Shown here: piece after piece, positions 44,564 through 53,171 of the stretch
Layout of the letters: every line of letters starts with the position of its first letter
Numbering within the stretch: the stretch's first letter is position 1
DNA from: Anaerobacillus alkaliphilus
GTDB lineage: Bacteria; Bacillota; Bacilli; Bacillales; Anaerobacillaceae
Length of the DNA: 64,000 nucleotides
Direction of reading: 5' to 3'
Assembly: GCF_004116265.1 (NCBI RefSeq)
Contig: NZ_QOUX01000046.1
Span: 930,001 to 994,000 of the forward strand
Translations under genes and position numbers: made by a program
Notes under the pieces: model-generated
What the model saw: the letters and a program-made list of their open reading frames with translations, nothing else
The model's database searches: none
Told to the model about the DNA's origin: nothing

Positions 44564-45220
44564 ATGAAAAAGCAATTTGCCGTTATCGGCTTAGGTCGTT
44601 TCGGCGGCAGCGTTTGCAGAGAGCTATATCAAATGGGGCATGAGGTTTTAGCAATAGATACGAACGAAGATAGAGTTAACAACTTTTCCCGGTATTCCAC
44701 GCATGCAGTTGTTGCTAATGCCACTGACGAAAACGCGTTACAATCACTAGGAATACGTAACTTTGAGCATGTCATTGTCGCTATCGGTGATAATATCCAA
44801 GCGAGTATCCTTTGTACACTTTTACTTAAAGAACTAAATGTAAAACAAGTTTGGGTGAAAGCTCAAAACCAATACCACCACAAGGTTGTCGAAAAAATTG
44901 GTGCTGATCGCATTATTCATCCAGAACATGATATGGGAGTTCGAATTGCCCATTATTTAGTCTCGGAAAAAATCATTGATTATATTGAATTATCTCCAGA
45001 ATTCAGTATTGTAGAACTCATCGCAAGCCGAAAAGTATCCTACCAAACGATTGCAAAGTTAGATATTCGTGCAAAATATGGATGTACAATTCTCGGTATT
45101 AAACGCGGAGAAGAAGTTATCATCTCACCACCACCTACTCACGAAATTTTTGAAAATGATATTTTAATAGTTATCGGTCATAATAATGACCTAAAAAGAT
45201 TTGAAGATGAGGGACTATAG
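44564..45220 (+). CDS. ktrA: KtrA, K+ uptake regulatory subunit
   Basis: 218 residues. RCK_N domain with Rossmann motif VIGLGRFGGSVCRELYQMGH and NATDENALQSLGIRN, plus an RCK_C domain (IAKLDIRAKYGCTILGIKRG) that senses c-di-AMP in homologues. It gates the KtrB channel with ATP/ADP. Closer to KtrA than KtrC by the MGHEVLA and VWVKAQNQYHHKV segments. RBS AAAGGGG. No ktrB follows, so the membrane partner must be encoded elsewhere. Confidence 0.94.
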   Translation: MKKQFAVIGLGRFGGSVCRELYQMGHEVLAIDTNEDRVNNFSRYSTHAVVANATDENALQSLGIRNFEHVIVAIGDNIQASILCTLLLKELNVKQVWVKAQNQYHHKVVEKIGADRIIHPEHDMGVRIAHYLVSEKIIDYIELSPEFSIVELIASRKVSYQTIAKLDIRAKYGCTILGIKRGEEVIISPPPTHEIFENDILIVIGHNNDLKRFEDEGL

Positions 45221-45225
45221 ACAAT

Positions 45226-45267
45226 AAAAAGATAGATAAAGGCTATTAGCAATTGTCTATCTTTTTT
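45226..45267 (+). terminator. Terminator of ktrA
   Basis: AAAAAGATAGA pairs with TCTATCTTTTT. An alternative pairing ATAGACAAT/ATTGTCTAT shares the right arm. Confidence 0.75.
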
Positions 45268-45410
45268 AGTCTCAGTACATGTATAAAATTGGTGTTATTT
45301 AACAAAACTTATTTTAGTGATATAAGACCTCATTGCAATAATGATGTTAGAAGTATATGATTTTCTACATACGATTTAGTTTTTTACATAAATGAAAGGG
45401 ATTGATTTGA

Positions 45411-45671
45411 ATGGAATGGAATACAGAAGCAAAAGAATTGTTGGAGGAGCTATTAAAACCTATTCCCATTTTTGCTCGACCTATGGCACGAAAAGGAATC
45501 GAAAAGAAGATTATTGCCGTAGCTGAAGGTGACACCATCACAAAAGATGATGTTATTAAAGGGTATATTACTGCTTCACCAGGAGCAATGCAGGATCGCG
45601 CAGTTAAGCTACTGAAAGCCAAAAAAATTGACTTAACGCCTTACGAAGAATTACTAGCAGAAACAAAATAA
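45411..45671 (+). CDS. DUF2621/PCP_red-like small protein
   Basis: 86 residues. WNTEAKELLEELLKPIPIFA, RKGIEKKI and TKDDVIKGYITASP resemble both the C-terminal part of YneK (DUF2621) and the PCP_red domain first defined at the C-terminus of protochlorophyllide reductase. It lacks the N-terminal membrane part of YneK. Function unknown. RBS AAAGGGA. Confidence 0.8.
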   Translation: MEWNTEAKELLEELLKPIPIFARPMARKGIEKKIIAVAEGDTITKDDVIKGYITASPGAMQDRAVKLLKAKKIDLTPYEELLAETK

Positions 45672-45689
45672 GGACAAGCCCTTCCAATC

Positions 45690-45862
45690 GGACAGAGGTT
45701 CCGTTATTTTTTCAAAAAAGGCTCTTTTTTGAATTTGGAGGACATACCTTCCCTATTTAAGTAAAATCGTGAAAAAACAGCGATTTTTAGCAGAATAGCG
45801 GAACGTGTGTCCTCTTATTTTTGAAAAGTGCGTTTTTTGCCAAAATAACGGAACGTACGTCC
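45690..45862. repeat. Cluster of four GGAC...TTCC repeat modules
   Basis: Two plus-strand modules (45690 GGACAGAGGTTCCGTTATTT and 45740 GGACATACCTTCCCTATTT) face two minus-strand copies (45794-45812 and 45842-45862). Together they form a long imperfect inverted repeat, with further small hairpins such as AAATCG/CGATTT between. The stretch has no ORF. Confidence 0.75.
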
Positions 45863-45897
45863 GCAAGAATGAAGTCCATGTCCAGAAAACAAATTTT

Positions 45898-46455
45898 CTA
45901 CCAATAAGCCTGCATTTTATCGCCACATAATCGTTGAATTTCTACCTCCCCTTCCCTTACTAAGAAAACGTCGGGATTGCTTAAAGCTTTCCATTCATCA
46001 AAGCCAAAAGTTTCATCAATATGATGTAAAAACAAGCTTAATAGATTTCCATGTGTAACAATAATGGTGTTTTCCTCTTCACTAAGAAAAATATCTTCAA
46101 CAACACTTACTATACGTTTAATCGCATCACGGCTAGACTCTCCACCTGGAAATGTAAGATCTAGATCGCTAAAAGTTTCCATTAGCTTACTCTGCCAGTC
46201 CACCAAATTCTCTGAACTTAAAATTCTCTCAGCTAATCTATCGTCCATTTCAATCTGAATGTCACGTATTGCTGCCAATGGTTGAATCGTTTGTAGAGCT
46301 CTTTGAAACGGACTTGAAATGATACGATCTACCCGCATATCCTTAAAAAACTGAGCCAGTTCCTCTGCTTGAATTTCACCTTCTTTCGTGAGTTTTGCTT
46401 CGGAAGCCTGCCCCTCTGCTGCACAATGTCTTATTAAGTAAATCTTTTTCCCCAT
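45898..46455 (-). CDS. Histidine phosphatase (phosphoglycerate mutase-like) protein
   Basis: 185 residues. Catalytic LIRHCAAEGQ, SSPFQRALQTIQP, acid Glu in AERI and the second His in VTHGNLLS are all present. A small-molecule phosphatase of unknown substrate. RBS AAGGGTG. Six bases after the NUDIX gene, so the two form an operon, perhaps acting on related phosphorylated metabolites. Confidence 0.9.
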   Translation of the reverse strand: MGKKIYLIRHCAAEGQASEAKLTKEGEIQAEELAQFFKDMRVDRIISSPFQRALQTIQPLAAIRDIQIEMDDRLAERILSSENLVDWQSKLMETFSDLDLTFPGGESSRDAIKRIVSVVEDIFLSEEENTIIVTHGNLLSLFLHHIDETFGFDEWKALSNPDVFLVREGEVEIQRLCGDKMQAYW

Positions 46456-46461
46456 AGCTTT

Positions 46462-46953
46462 TCACCCTTTACTCTTTACTTCCCACTGCTCAAAGCGATG
46501 GACATCCATACCTAATTTTCTAGTTTCAAACCATTCAATTGCTTTTAGTACTAACGGTGAAGCATTCTCAGCTGTTATCTCATCAATCGGAAACCAGAGG
46601 GCTCCATTTGAATCTTGTCCCTCAAATTGTTCAGGGTCATTAAATCCACCACGGGTTAATTGGACTAAATAAAAAACAGCGATATGGTGAACGTGGGTAA
46701 TCTTTCGCCATTTCCAAGGTAAAATAAAGTCTGCAACACCTAGATTTTTTTTCACCTTAACATAAAATCCAGTTTCCTCAAAGAACTCACGGTGCATTCC
46801 TTCAAGTAAACTCTCTCCATCCTCTAATTTGCCACCAGGTAGGTCATAACGGTTAATATATGGTCCAATGTTCTTTTTAATCACCAACAGCTTTCGATTT
46901 TGAAGGCATATTCCATACACTCCGAATGCTCGATGATAGCTCTCAACTGTCAT
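46462..46953 (-). CDS. NUDIX hydrolase
   Basis: 163 residues. Complete NUDIX box GGKLEDGESLLEGMHREF followed by FEETGF (G-x5-E-x7-R-E-x2-E-E-x-G). Cleaves a nucleoside diphosphate linked to another moiety; substrate unknown. AAAGGAGG seven bases upstream of this ATG excludes the longer frame. First gene of the two-gene operon. Confidence 0.92.
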   Translation of the reverse strand: MTVESYHRAFGVYGICLQNRKLLVIKKNIGPYINRYDLPGGKLEDGESLLEGMHREFFEETGFYVKVKKNLGVADFILPWKWRKITHVHHIAVFYLVQLTRGGFNDPEQFEGQDSNGALWFPIDEITAENASPLVLKAIEWFETRKLGMDVHRFEQWEVKSKG

Positions 46954-47132
46954 AAAATCGCCTCCTTTAGTTAGTTCAATCATATCAACATTTTCCAAAA
47001 TATGTACAGTAAATTACATTAGGTATTTTCTATTAAAAAATATTTTTCTTGCCTTGTAACAAATCTCATGCCGAAGCGACTAACTCTTTGAAATTAACTT
47101 TTTATATCATCACTCAAAAGGGAGCATGTACT

Positions 47133-48242
47133 ATGAAAAAACAAATCGTAAAACAAGTAATGATCGTTGCGTCTGTTTTCACAATCGGTTTTACTTCTTT
47201 CACTTCTACGTATGCAACAACTCTAACTAATCCAAATGAAACTAAACCTGAGTATCTCATTCAAGTAGAGGAGAAGGTAACTGGCACTGTTGAATTTATT
47301 TATGGAAAAGAATTGCAACTCTTAGATACGAATGGAAAACGATATCATGTTATTTTAAGCCATTATACAAAACAAGAAATTGAGGCAATGAATATTAAAG
47401 AAGGTTCATCAATTACGATTGAAGGAACGTTTATCTCTTTTGAGGACCTACAAGATTTTTCTTATTATAAAATTCATTTGCCTGAGGAATTAACAAATGA
47501 CGATTTCAAAAAAGTCGAAACTTTATATAATCTAACTATAGAGCTTGACAAGCAAAAAAAATGGGATGAGTCCATGTATGTCTGGGAAAGTATTCATCAA
47601 ATTCTTGAGCCTTATTATATTGCTGCCTGGGTTCCAGAAACTTTCGTTGACTACTTTAGCCACTATGGATTAAAGGTAGATGAAAACGATTTAACGAGAC
47701 TTGAGGCTATTTATAATGAGCATGTTTCTCTTCGAAAAAGTGGCCAGGTAGCTTTGTCGGATGAAAAAATGGTCGAGTTCCACAACATTTTAAATAAGTA
47801 CTACGGAGATACAACTTATACTACACCTAGTTTTCTAGAATATATGCAAGGAATCGAGTTTGAAATTGAGTCACAGGACCTTTTACGCTTAGAGACATTT
47901 TACAATGAAGCAAATTCAGCCGAAGCAAATGGTGAATGGGAACTAGCAAGTGAAAAGTGGGTTAATTTTCATGAAGTCCTAAAACCATATTACTTAGCAA
48001 ACTTTCAAGCACCTAGTTTTGAGGAGTTTTTAAGTTTTCAAGAATTTACCTTAACCGAAGAAGATAAGCTAGCCATTAAACCATTATATGAGCAAGTAGT
48101 AGAGTTTGATAAAAAGGGTGATTGGGAGTCTTCAGTGACGATTTGGGACCAAATTCATCTAGGATTACAACCATACTACGAAGCTATGCGCCCTATCTAT
48201 ATGAACGCATCACAAATACTAATTGATGGAAAATCCTACTAA
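47133..48242 (+). CDS. Secreted protein with four tandem ~62-residue repeats
   Basis: 369 residues. Signal peptide (VMIVASVFTIGFTSFTSTYA), then a small beta domain at about 45-115 (VTGTVEFIYGKELQLLDT, resembling OB folds). Four repeats begin near residues 123, 183, 246 and 308. Each has a D-L-x-x-L-E-x-x-Y-N helix, a W-x-x-x-x-W/F-H motif and L-x-PYY. Repeats 1-3 also share a following S/T-F-x-x-Y/F block. No known family. RBS AAAGGGAG. Followed by a terminator and then the two-component operon. Confidence 0.87.
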   Translation: MKKQIVKQVMIVASVFTIGFTSFTSTYATTLTNPNETKPEYLIQVEEKVTGTVEFIYGKELQLLDTNGKRYHVILSHYTKQEIEAMNIKEGSSITIEGTFISFEDLQDFSYYKIHLPEELTNDDFKKVETLYNLTIELDKQKKWDESMYVWESIHQILEPYYIAAWVPETFVDYFSHYGLKVDENDLTRLEAIYNEHVSLRKSGQVALSDEKMVEFHNILNKYYGDTTYTTPSFLEYMQGIEFEIESQDLLRLETFYNEANSAEANGEWELASEKWVNFHEVLKPYYLANFQAPSFEEFLSFQEFTLTEEDKLAIKPLYEQVVEFDKKGDWESSVTIWDQIHLGLQPYYEAMRPIYMNASQILIDGKSY

Positions 48243-48251
48243 TAGATTGAG

Positions 48252-48282
48252 GGTTGTTGTTCGTTTGAACAATAACCTTTTT
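48252..48282 (+). terminator. Terminator of the repeat-protein gene
   Basis: GGTTGTTGTTC/GAACAATAACC with a four-base loop, then T5. Confidence 0.85.
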
Positions 48283-48304
48283 CATGTTTTTACAATTCGT
48301 TCAT

Positions 48305-48331
48305 AACTTGGCAACAACTTGGTAGTACAAT
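48305..48331 (+). promoter_or_regulatory. Promoter with TTGGCA direct repeats before the response regulator
   Basis: AACTTGGCAAC and AACTTGGTAGT are adjacent 11-base direct repeats that occupy the -35 region, and TACAAT follows at 48326-48331. Eleven-base periodicity is typical of OmpR/PhoB-family binding sites, so this may be an autoregulatory site. Confidence 0.55.
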
Positions 48332-48363
48332 AGATATATAAACTGAATTTCAGGGGAGAACGT

Positions 48364-49059
48364 ATGATTACAAAGAAAATTGTTGTTATTGAAGATGAAG
48401 AGTCTATTTCAGATATCATTAGCTATTCGTTACGAAAAGAAGGGTATTTTGTGCAGTGTGCTTTCTCTGGTAAAGAAGCATTTGCTTTAATTGAAAACTC
48501 ACAACCGGACTTGCTAATACTAGATGTGATGCTTCCGGATATGAGCGGTTTTGATATCTGTAAAGCCGTTGTTCAACAACACCAACATATTCCGATTATT
48601 ATGCTGACTGCTAGAAATGATATTGTTGATAAAATTTTAGGACTTGAGCTTGGGGCAGATGATTATATGACAAAACCTTTCGATATTCGAGAACTTCTTA
48701 CTAGAGTGAAAGTTGCTCTCCGCCGAACTGAAGGGTTAGTATCAAAAGAACACTATCTAACAATTAACCAGTTCATTAAGGTTGAACCAAAGTCAAGAAC
48801 TGTGTTAAAGGCAGATCAAGAAGTAAAAATAAAGCCAAAAGAGTACGAGCTTCTTCTTTTACTTGCTGAACATAAAAACCGCGTGTTTTCGAGGCAAGAA
48901 ATACTAGATTATGTTTGGGACATGGACTACGAAGGTGATCTTAGAACAGTCGACGTTCATGTTCAACGTTTGCGTAAAAAATTAGACATTGACTCGCACC
49001 CTTCTATTATTGAAACTGTATTCGGAATAGGGTATAAAATGAAAGGCGAAAAACGATGA
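48364..49059 (+). CDS. OmpR/PhoB-family response regulator
   Basis: 231 residues. Receiver domain with acidic pocket EDEE, phospho-acceptor Asp54 in LLILDVMLPD, and Lys in DDYMTKPFD. A C-terminal winged helix (TVDVHVQRLRKKLD) follows. RBS AGGGGAG. Its stop overlaps the kinase start (ATGA). The regulator of the lipoprotein gene downstream is presumably this protein. Confidence 0.95.
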   Translation: MITKKIVVIEDEESISDIISYSLRKEGYFVQCAFSGKEAFALIENSQPDLLILDVMLPDMSGFDICKAVVQQHQHIPIIMLTARNDIVDKILGLELGADDYMTKPFDIRELLTRVKVALRRTEGLVSKEHYLTINQFIKVEPKSRTVLKADQEVKIKPKEYELLLLLAEHKNRVFSRQEILDYVWDMDYEGDLRTVDVHVQRLRKKLDIDSHPSIIETVFGIGYKMKGEKR

Positions 49060-50558
49060 AGCTGAAATTATCCATCCGAAAAAAATTTTTATATGGATTT
49101 CTATTGATCTTTACTATTGCCTTACTTCTATTAAATGCGGTCATTAGTAACATGCTCTACAAAAATAGTGAGACGATTATAAAGAATGACATGGTAAGCT
49201 TTCAGAAGTATTCAAGAGAATATGTAAAACAGTATTTACTTTTAAAAAATCTAACAGAAAATAGTGTTTTTCAGAAAGATGGTGAGCGGTTAGTACAAGA
49301 ATTAAGTTCTAATCTAATAGGCAACATCTCCCTCTATAACGAAGAAGGCTTATTTTTGTACGAAGCCGTTGGCGATCGAAATGAGTACATCATTACTAAT
49401 ACCAACCCGAGTAAAATTATCGAGAATAGTTCCAATGAGGACGTAAATCTCGCGTTGCAAAACAAAGCTGCTTTTACAATTAATCTCATCGACAAACGAA
49501 CTTGGGTAAACTTTTCTTTTCCAGTCTTTATTAATGGTAAGTCGCTTGGAATTATCCGGCTGTCTAAAGACTATTCAGCCCTTTTTGAAGCCAACCAGAG
49601 AGTGTTAACAAGCTTGACCGTATTCACATTATTTTTATTTATAGCGATCTTTGTTTTTTCATACATACTCTCTAATAAAATCGTTCGACCGCTTTCCGAT
49701 GTGCAAAAGGCATTTACAGACGTAGCTAATGGGAATTATGAAACAAAGCTTGTGGTAGAAACAGGCGACGAAATTGAGGAACTAACAAATTGCTTCCACG
49801 AAATGAAGACACAAATTAAAGAGAATATCACAACGATTGAGACTGAAAAGTTAAAGGTTATTCAATTAGAGAAAAGTCGGCGTGAATTCTTTAATAATGT
49901 TACTCATGAATTAAAAACACCACTGACAACGATTTCTGGCTATGCTCAGATCCTATCCGATAAAGACTTTAATGACCCACAGTTTCTAGCTAAAGCCGCA
50001 GGAAGAATTAAAACGGAGAGTGATCGCCTACATCAAATGGTTATTGAAGTGATTGAACTATCAAAGCGTGATCACCAAGAGATAAAAAAAGTAGATTTAA
50101 CCCACATTATTAAACAATCGGTTGAGGATCTGCAGGTAAAGGCTACAAAATATGAAATGAAAATCACTTCTAACGTAGAGACACATCTACTAGTAGCTGG
50201 AAGGGAAAATAAATTACGTGAGTTGCTCCTTAATTTGTTAGATAATGCGATCAAGTATGGAGATAAACACTCTGTCATTCACATAGTCGGCATAGGAAAT
50301 TCTGAAGAAATTGTGTTACACATCACAAATCACTGCCAGTATCTCTCTAAGCAAGTCTTAGAAAAAGTGTTTGAACCATTTTATCAGGGCAGTAAAACGA
50401 ATAGAGTCGAAAAAGGCAGCAGCGGACTTGGACTTTTTATCTGCAAACAGATTGTCGAAAATCACTCTGGAACAATCACAGTTCAAGGAGAAAATAATCT
50501 AGTCACTTTTTCTGTCAAACTTCCGATTTGGCAACAACTTGGCAATATCTACGAATAA
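49056..50558 (+). CDS. Membrane sensor histidine kinase
   Basis: 500 residues. Membrane helices at about 10-30 and 185-207 enclose an extracytoplasmic sensor of about 150 residues. HAMP (NKIVRPLSDVQKAF) and HisKA with His284 in FFNNVTHELKTPLT follow. The HATPase has the LLNLLDNAIKYG N box and GSSGLGLFI. The final codons (WQQLGNIYE) coincide with TTGGCA repeats. Partner of the overlapping response regulator. Confidence 0.95.
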   Translation: MKLKLSIRKKFLYGFLLIFTIALLLLNAVISNMLYKNSETIIKNDMVSFQKYSREYVKQYLLLKNLTENSVFQKDGERLVQELSSNLIGNISLYNEEGLFLYEAVGDRNEYIITNTNPSKIIENSSNEDVNLALQNKAAFTINLIDKRTWVNFSFPVFINGKSLGIIRLSKDYSALFEANQRVLTSLTVFTLFLFIAIFVFSYILSNKIVRPLSDVQKAFTDVANGNYETKLVVETGDEIEELTNCFHEMKTQIKENITTIETEKLKVIQLEKSRREFFNNVTHELKTPLTTISGYAQILSDKDFNDPQFLAKAAGRIKTESDRLHQMVIEVIELSKRDHQEIKKVDLTHIIKQSVEDLQVKATKYEMKITSNVETHLLVAGRENKLRELLLNLLDNAIKYGDKHSVIHIVGIGNSEEIVLHITNHCQYLSKQVLEKVFEPFYQGSKTNRVEKGSSGLGLFICKQIVENHSGTITVQGENNLVTFSVKLPIWQQLGNIYE

Positions 50559-50565
50559 CTTGGCA
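50528..50565 (+). promoter_or_regulatory. Second cluster of TTGGCA repeats
   Basis: TTGGCA at 50528, 50539 and 50560, that is 11 and 21 bases apart on the same strand. They overlap the 3' end of the kinase gene and lie upstream of the lipoprotein gene. Same motif and spacing as before the response regulator. Confidence 0.5.
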
Positions 50566-50615
50566 ATATGAATTGGTTAAACTCAAGTTGTAAATCAAAT
50601 TTAGGAGGTATGAGT

Positions 50616-51761
50616 ATGAAGATAGTAACAGGTATTTTAGGAATAACAATTGCACTATCAACATTGTCAGGGTGTCAGCTAATGGACAGAGTAAACAGTG
50701 AAGGGAAAACAGTCATAGTTTACGACAACGTTGCTTCACAGAGTACGATGGCAGATGCAGAAGTTGCAGTCTCTCAAGCTGTGCAGGTTGCATTAAGGGA
50801 AAAGGTAACATACGGTGAGTTACTAAAAATCACCAAAGATGAGCTACTAATTACAAAAGAAAATTGGTTATACCAATCCAACCTTAGCAATGAAAAAACG
50901 AGTAAAATAACAGATTTACAGGCAAAGCAACTTTCCAAAGATGGAACGAAAGTATTAAGTGTTATGAATAACGAGGCAATTGTTTACAATTTCAAGACGG
51001 AAGAATCTGTAAGAATAGCAACTAGTACTAACGCTGTAGGAGATATTACTTTTGCCGATCCCAGTGGAAAATACATTACTTATTATGATTTCAACACTTC
51101 TCATTATGTTTTTGTAGATACTGAGACACAAGAAAAAACAACTCTAAATTACAAGGAATTATTTAATCTGGAAAATAGTTCGTTCGGTTCGCCAAAAATG
51201 TATGATGGGGCTCTTTACTTTTCCTTTTACAATCAAAAGGAAGGTAATGCTATCTATCGATTGTCGCTAGATAGTAAAAAAGATTTGGTCCTTAGTTTTC
51301 CACATGAGCAAGATAGCATTTGGCAGTTCGAGTTATTAAACGAAGATATACTCATTTTTAACGGGGTTTATAATAATGAACCTGGAATATTCCTATACGA
51401 TATCGCTAACGAAGAAGTAAATAAAGTGGTTTCTGGTGGTAGGGATTCTGAAGGTACTTGGACGCCTTCTTACAGTGTATCTCCTGATGGTACTAAGTTG
51501 CTATTTGATACGATTGTTTATGAAAACGATGAGCACTTAAACAATGTCTATATTGCAACGCTTGAAGGAAATCAACTGTTAAGAAGCATACGTATAATGG
51601 AAAAGGTTGAAACGCCAGCAGTTATCCAAGTCTTAGCTCACTGGGATGAGGACTCTAATGCATTCTATATCCCAATGTCAACGAACAATCAACCAGGGTA
51701 TTCCGATAAGGAAATTGATTTTATCTCAATTTATGAAATTGATAAGATAAAGGTAGAATAA
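50616..51761 (+). CDS. Lipoprotein with predicted beta-propeller repeats
   Basis: 381 residues. Lipobox LSTLSGC. The mature part has TolB/WD-like blades, for example FADPSGKYITYYD, YSVSPDGTKLLFD and DPSGK/PDGTK turns. AGGAGGT six bases upstream of the second ATG decides the start. It is the third gene of the two-component locus and may be a sensor accessory or a target. Its original terminator is split by the IS. Confidence 0.85.
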   Translation: MKIVTGILGITIALSTLSGCQLMDRVNSEGKTVIVYDNVASQSTMADAEVAVSQAVQVALREKVTYGELLKITKDELLITKENWLYQSNLSNEKTSKITDLQAKQLSKDGTKVLSVMNNEAIVYNFKTEESVRIATSTNAVGDITFADPSGKYITYYDFNTSHYVFVDTETQEKTTLNYKELFNLENSSFGSPKMYDGALYFSFYNQKEGNAIYRLSLDSKKDLVLSFPHEQDSIWQFELLNEDILIFNGVYNNEPGIFLYDIANEEVNKVVSGGRDSEGTWTPSYSVSPDGTKLLFDTIVYENDEHLNNVYIATLEGNQLLRSIRIMEKVETPAVIQVLAHWDEDSNAFYIPMSTNNQPGYSDKEIDFISIYEIDKIKVE

Positions 51762-51822
51762 TAGTAAGAAATAAAGCCCCCGATTATGAAGTGACCCCTA
51801 AAAGTTAGACACGGTTATTTTG

Positions 51823-52632
51823 TCAGGCAGCTTGCTCAAAATGAGTTCGGTATTGTACCGGACTCATTTTTAATTTTGCCTTCATCCGTTTCGTATTATA
51901 GTATTTCATATACTTTTCCAGTTCTTGCATAAAATGCTCTATACTTTCAAATTCCTTATAATAAAGGAATTCTGATTTCATAATCCCAAAGAAATTTTCC
52001 ATCACCGAATTATCGTAACAGTTTCCTTTACGAGACATACTTTGAATGATTCCTCTTTCTTGGAGGGCATGACAATACTGTTTCATCTGATAATGCCAAC
52101 CTTGGTCTGAATGCATTAGTAGTTCATGCTCTTCTGGTAACCTCTCTAGAGCTTTCTCTAACATCTTTGAAACAAGTGAATATGTTGGTCTTGAGCCGAT
52201 TGTATACGTAATAATTTCTCCATTAAATAAATCTAATACAGGTGATAAATAGAGTTTCTCACCAAATAATTTAAACTCTGTAATATCCGTTACCCACTTC
52301 TGATTTGGGGCATCCGCTGTAAATTGGCGATCTAAATGATTCGGCGCGATTTTTCCTACAGTACCTTTGTAAGATTTATATTTTTTCATGCGTACCAGAC
52401 ATTTTAGACCAAGCTCTTTCATGATACGTTGAACCTTTTTGTGATTCACTTTTTGCCCACGAATTGTTAGCTCATCACGAATACGACGGTAACCGTAACG
52501 ACCTTCATGTTCTTCATAAATGGCCTTAATTTCAGCTTTTAAATCACTGTCTGAATCTGGACGTTTCATTCTCTTCACTAAATCATAGTATGTACTACGT
52601 GGAATATCAGCGAGCTTCACGAGTGCCTTCAC
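51823..52632 (-). CDS. IS3-family transposase OrfB (catalytic part)
   Basis: Integrase core with DDE residues in WVTDITEF, HSDQGWHY and NSVMENFFGIMKSEF (the last two 35 residues apart), preceded by the HTH_21 segment EEHEGRYGYRRI. The frame is open upstream to the slippery A8 run at 52686-52693. The likely active product is an OrfAB fusion made by -1 frameshift. Confidence 0.92.
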   Translation of the reverse strand: MKALVKLADIPRSTYYDLVKRMKRPDSDSDLKAEIKAIYEEHEGRYGYRRIRDELTIRGQKVNHKKVQRIMKELGLKCLVRMKKYKSYKGTVGKIAPNHLDRQFTADAPNQKWVTDITEFKLFGEKLYLSPVLDLFNGEIITYTIGSRPTYSLVSKMLEKALERLPEEHELLMHSDQGWHYQMKQYCHALQERGIIQSMSRKGNCYDNSVMENFFGIMKSEFLYYKEFESIEHFMQELEKYMKYYNTKRMKAKLKMSPVQYRTHFEQAA

Positions 52633-52658
52633 CGGGTATTTATGCCTTAATTCATAGA

Positions 52659-53171
52659 CTACTTGTGCTTTGTCTTGTTTGGTGATTTTTTTTGAACTAA
52701 GGCATTCAACTTTTTTAAATACTCATTTTCCATTTCTAATTGTCTTATACGCGCTTCATATGCCTCGACTGATCCTTTGGCTGGTGCCTCTTTTGGTTGG
52801 TTAGTAGATTTATTTTTCATGGATAGACGTCCCTTTTGTTTCGGTTCAAGGGCTTCTACACCACCAACCTCCATCTTTTTCTGCCAATCATACACCATTG
52901 TATAACTAGAGAGTTTAAAAAGGGCTGCGGTATCCATTAATGACGCACCAGTTTGAACCATGTAGTTTAGTACATCTAGTTTAAATCCAACAGAACAGTT
53001 TGTATAGGTGTTTTTAAGTCCTTCTTCTCCATGTAATTCATATAACTTCAACCAATATTGGAATTGTGCTCTTGTAACACCTAGCTGCTTTGCATATTCT
53101 TTTTGAGAAGTTATTTTCGAGTTATAGCCTTCAATGATCATTAATTTCGTATCACTTGTAAATTTAGTCAT
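52659..53171 (-). CDS. IS3-family transposase OrfA (DNA-binding part)
   Basis: 170 residues. Two helix-turn-helix units (TSQKEYAKQLGVTRAQFQYW and MDTAALFKLSSYTMVYDWQ) and a C-terminal leucine zipper (EAYEARIRQLEMENEYLKKL). The A-AAA-AAA heptamer near its end permits -1 frameshifting into OrfB. Start is the ATG giving MTKFTSD, preceded by GGGGTG in the hairpin stem. Confidence 0.9.
   Translation of the reverse strand: MTKFTSDTKLMIIEGYNSKITSQKEYAKQLGVTRAQFQYWLKLYELHGEEGLKNTYTNCSVGFKLDVLNYMVQTGASLMDTAALFKLSSYTMVYDWQKKMEVGGVEALEPKQKGRLSMKNKSTNQPKEAPAKGSVEAYEARIRQLEMENEYLKKLNALVQKKSPNKTKHK

Noticed and set aside
45704-45735. GGCTCTTTTTTGAA as a fifth MITE end
   Set aside because: Resembles the MITE terminus for nine bases only, with no second end or target duplication.
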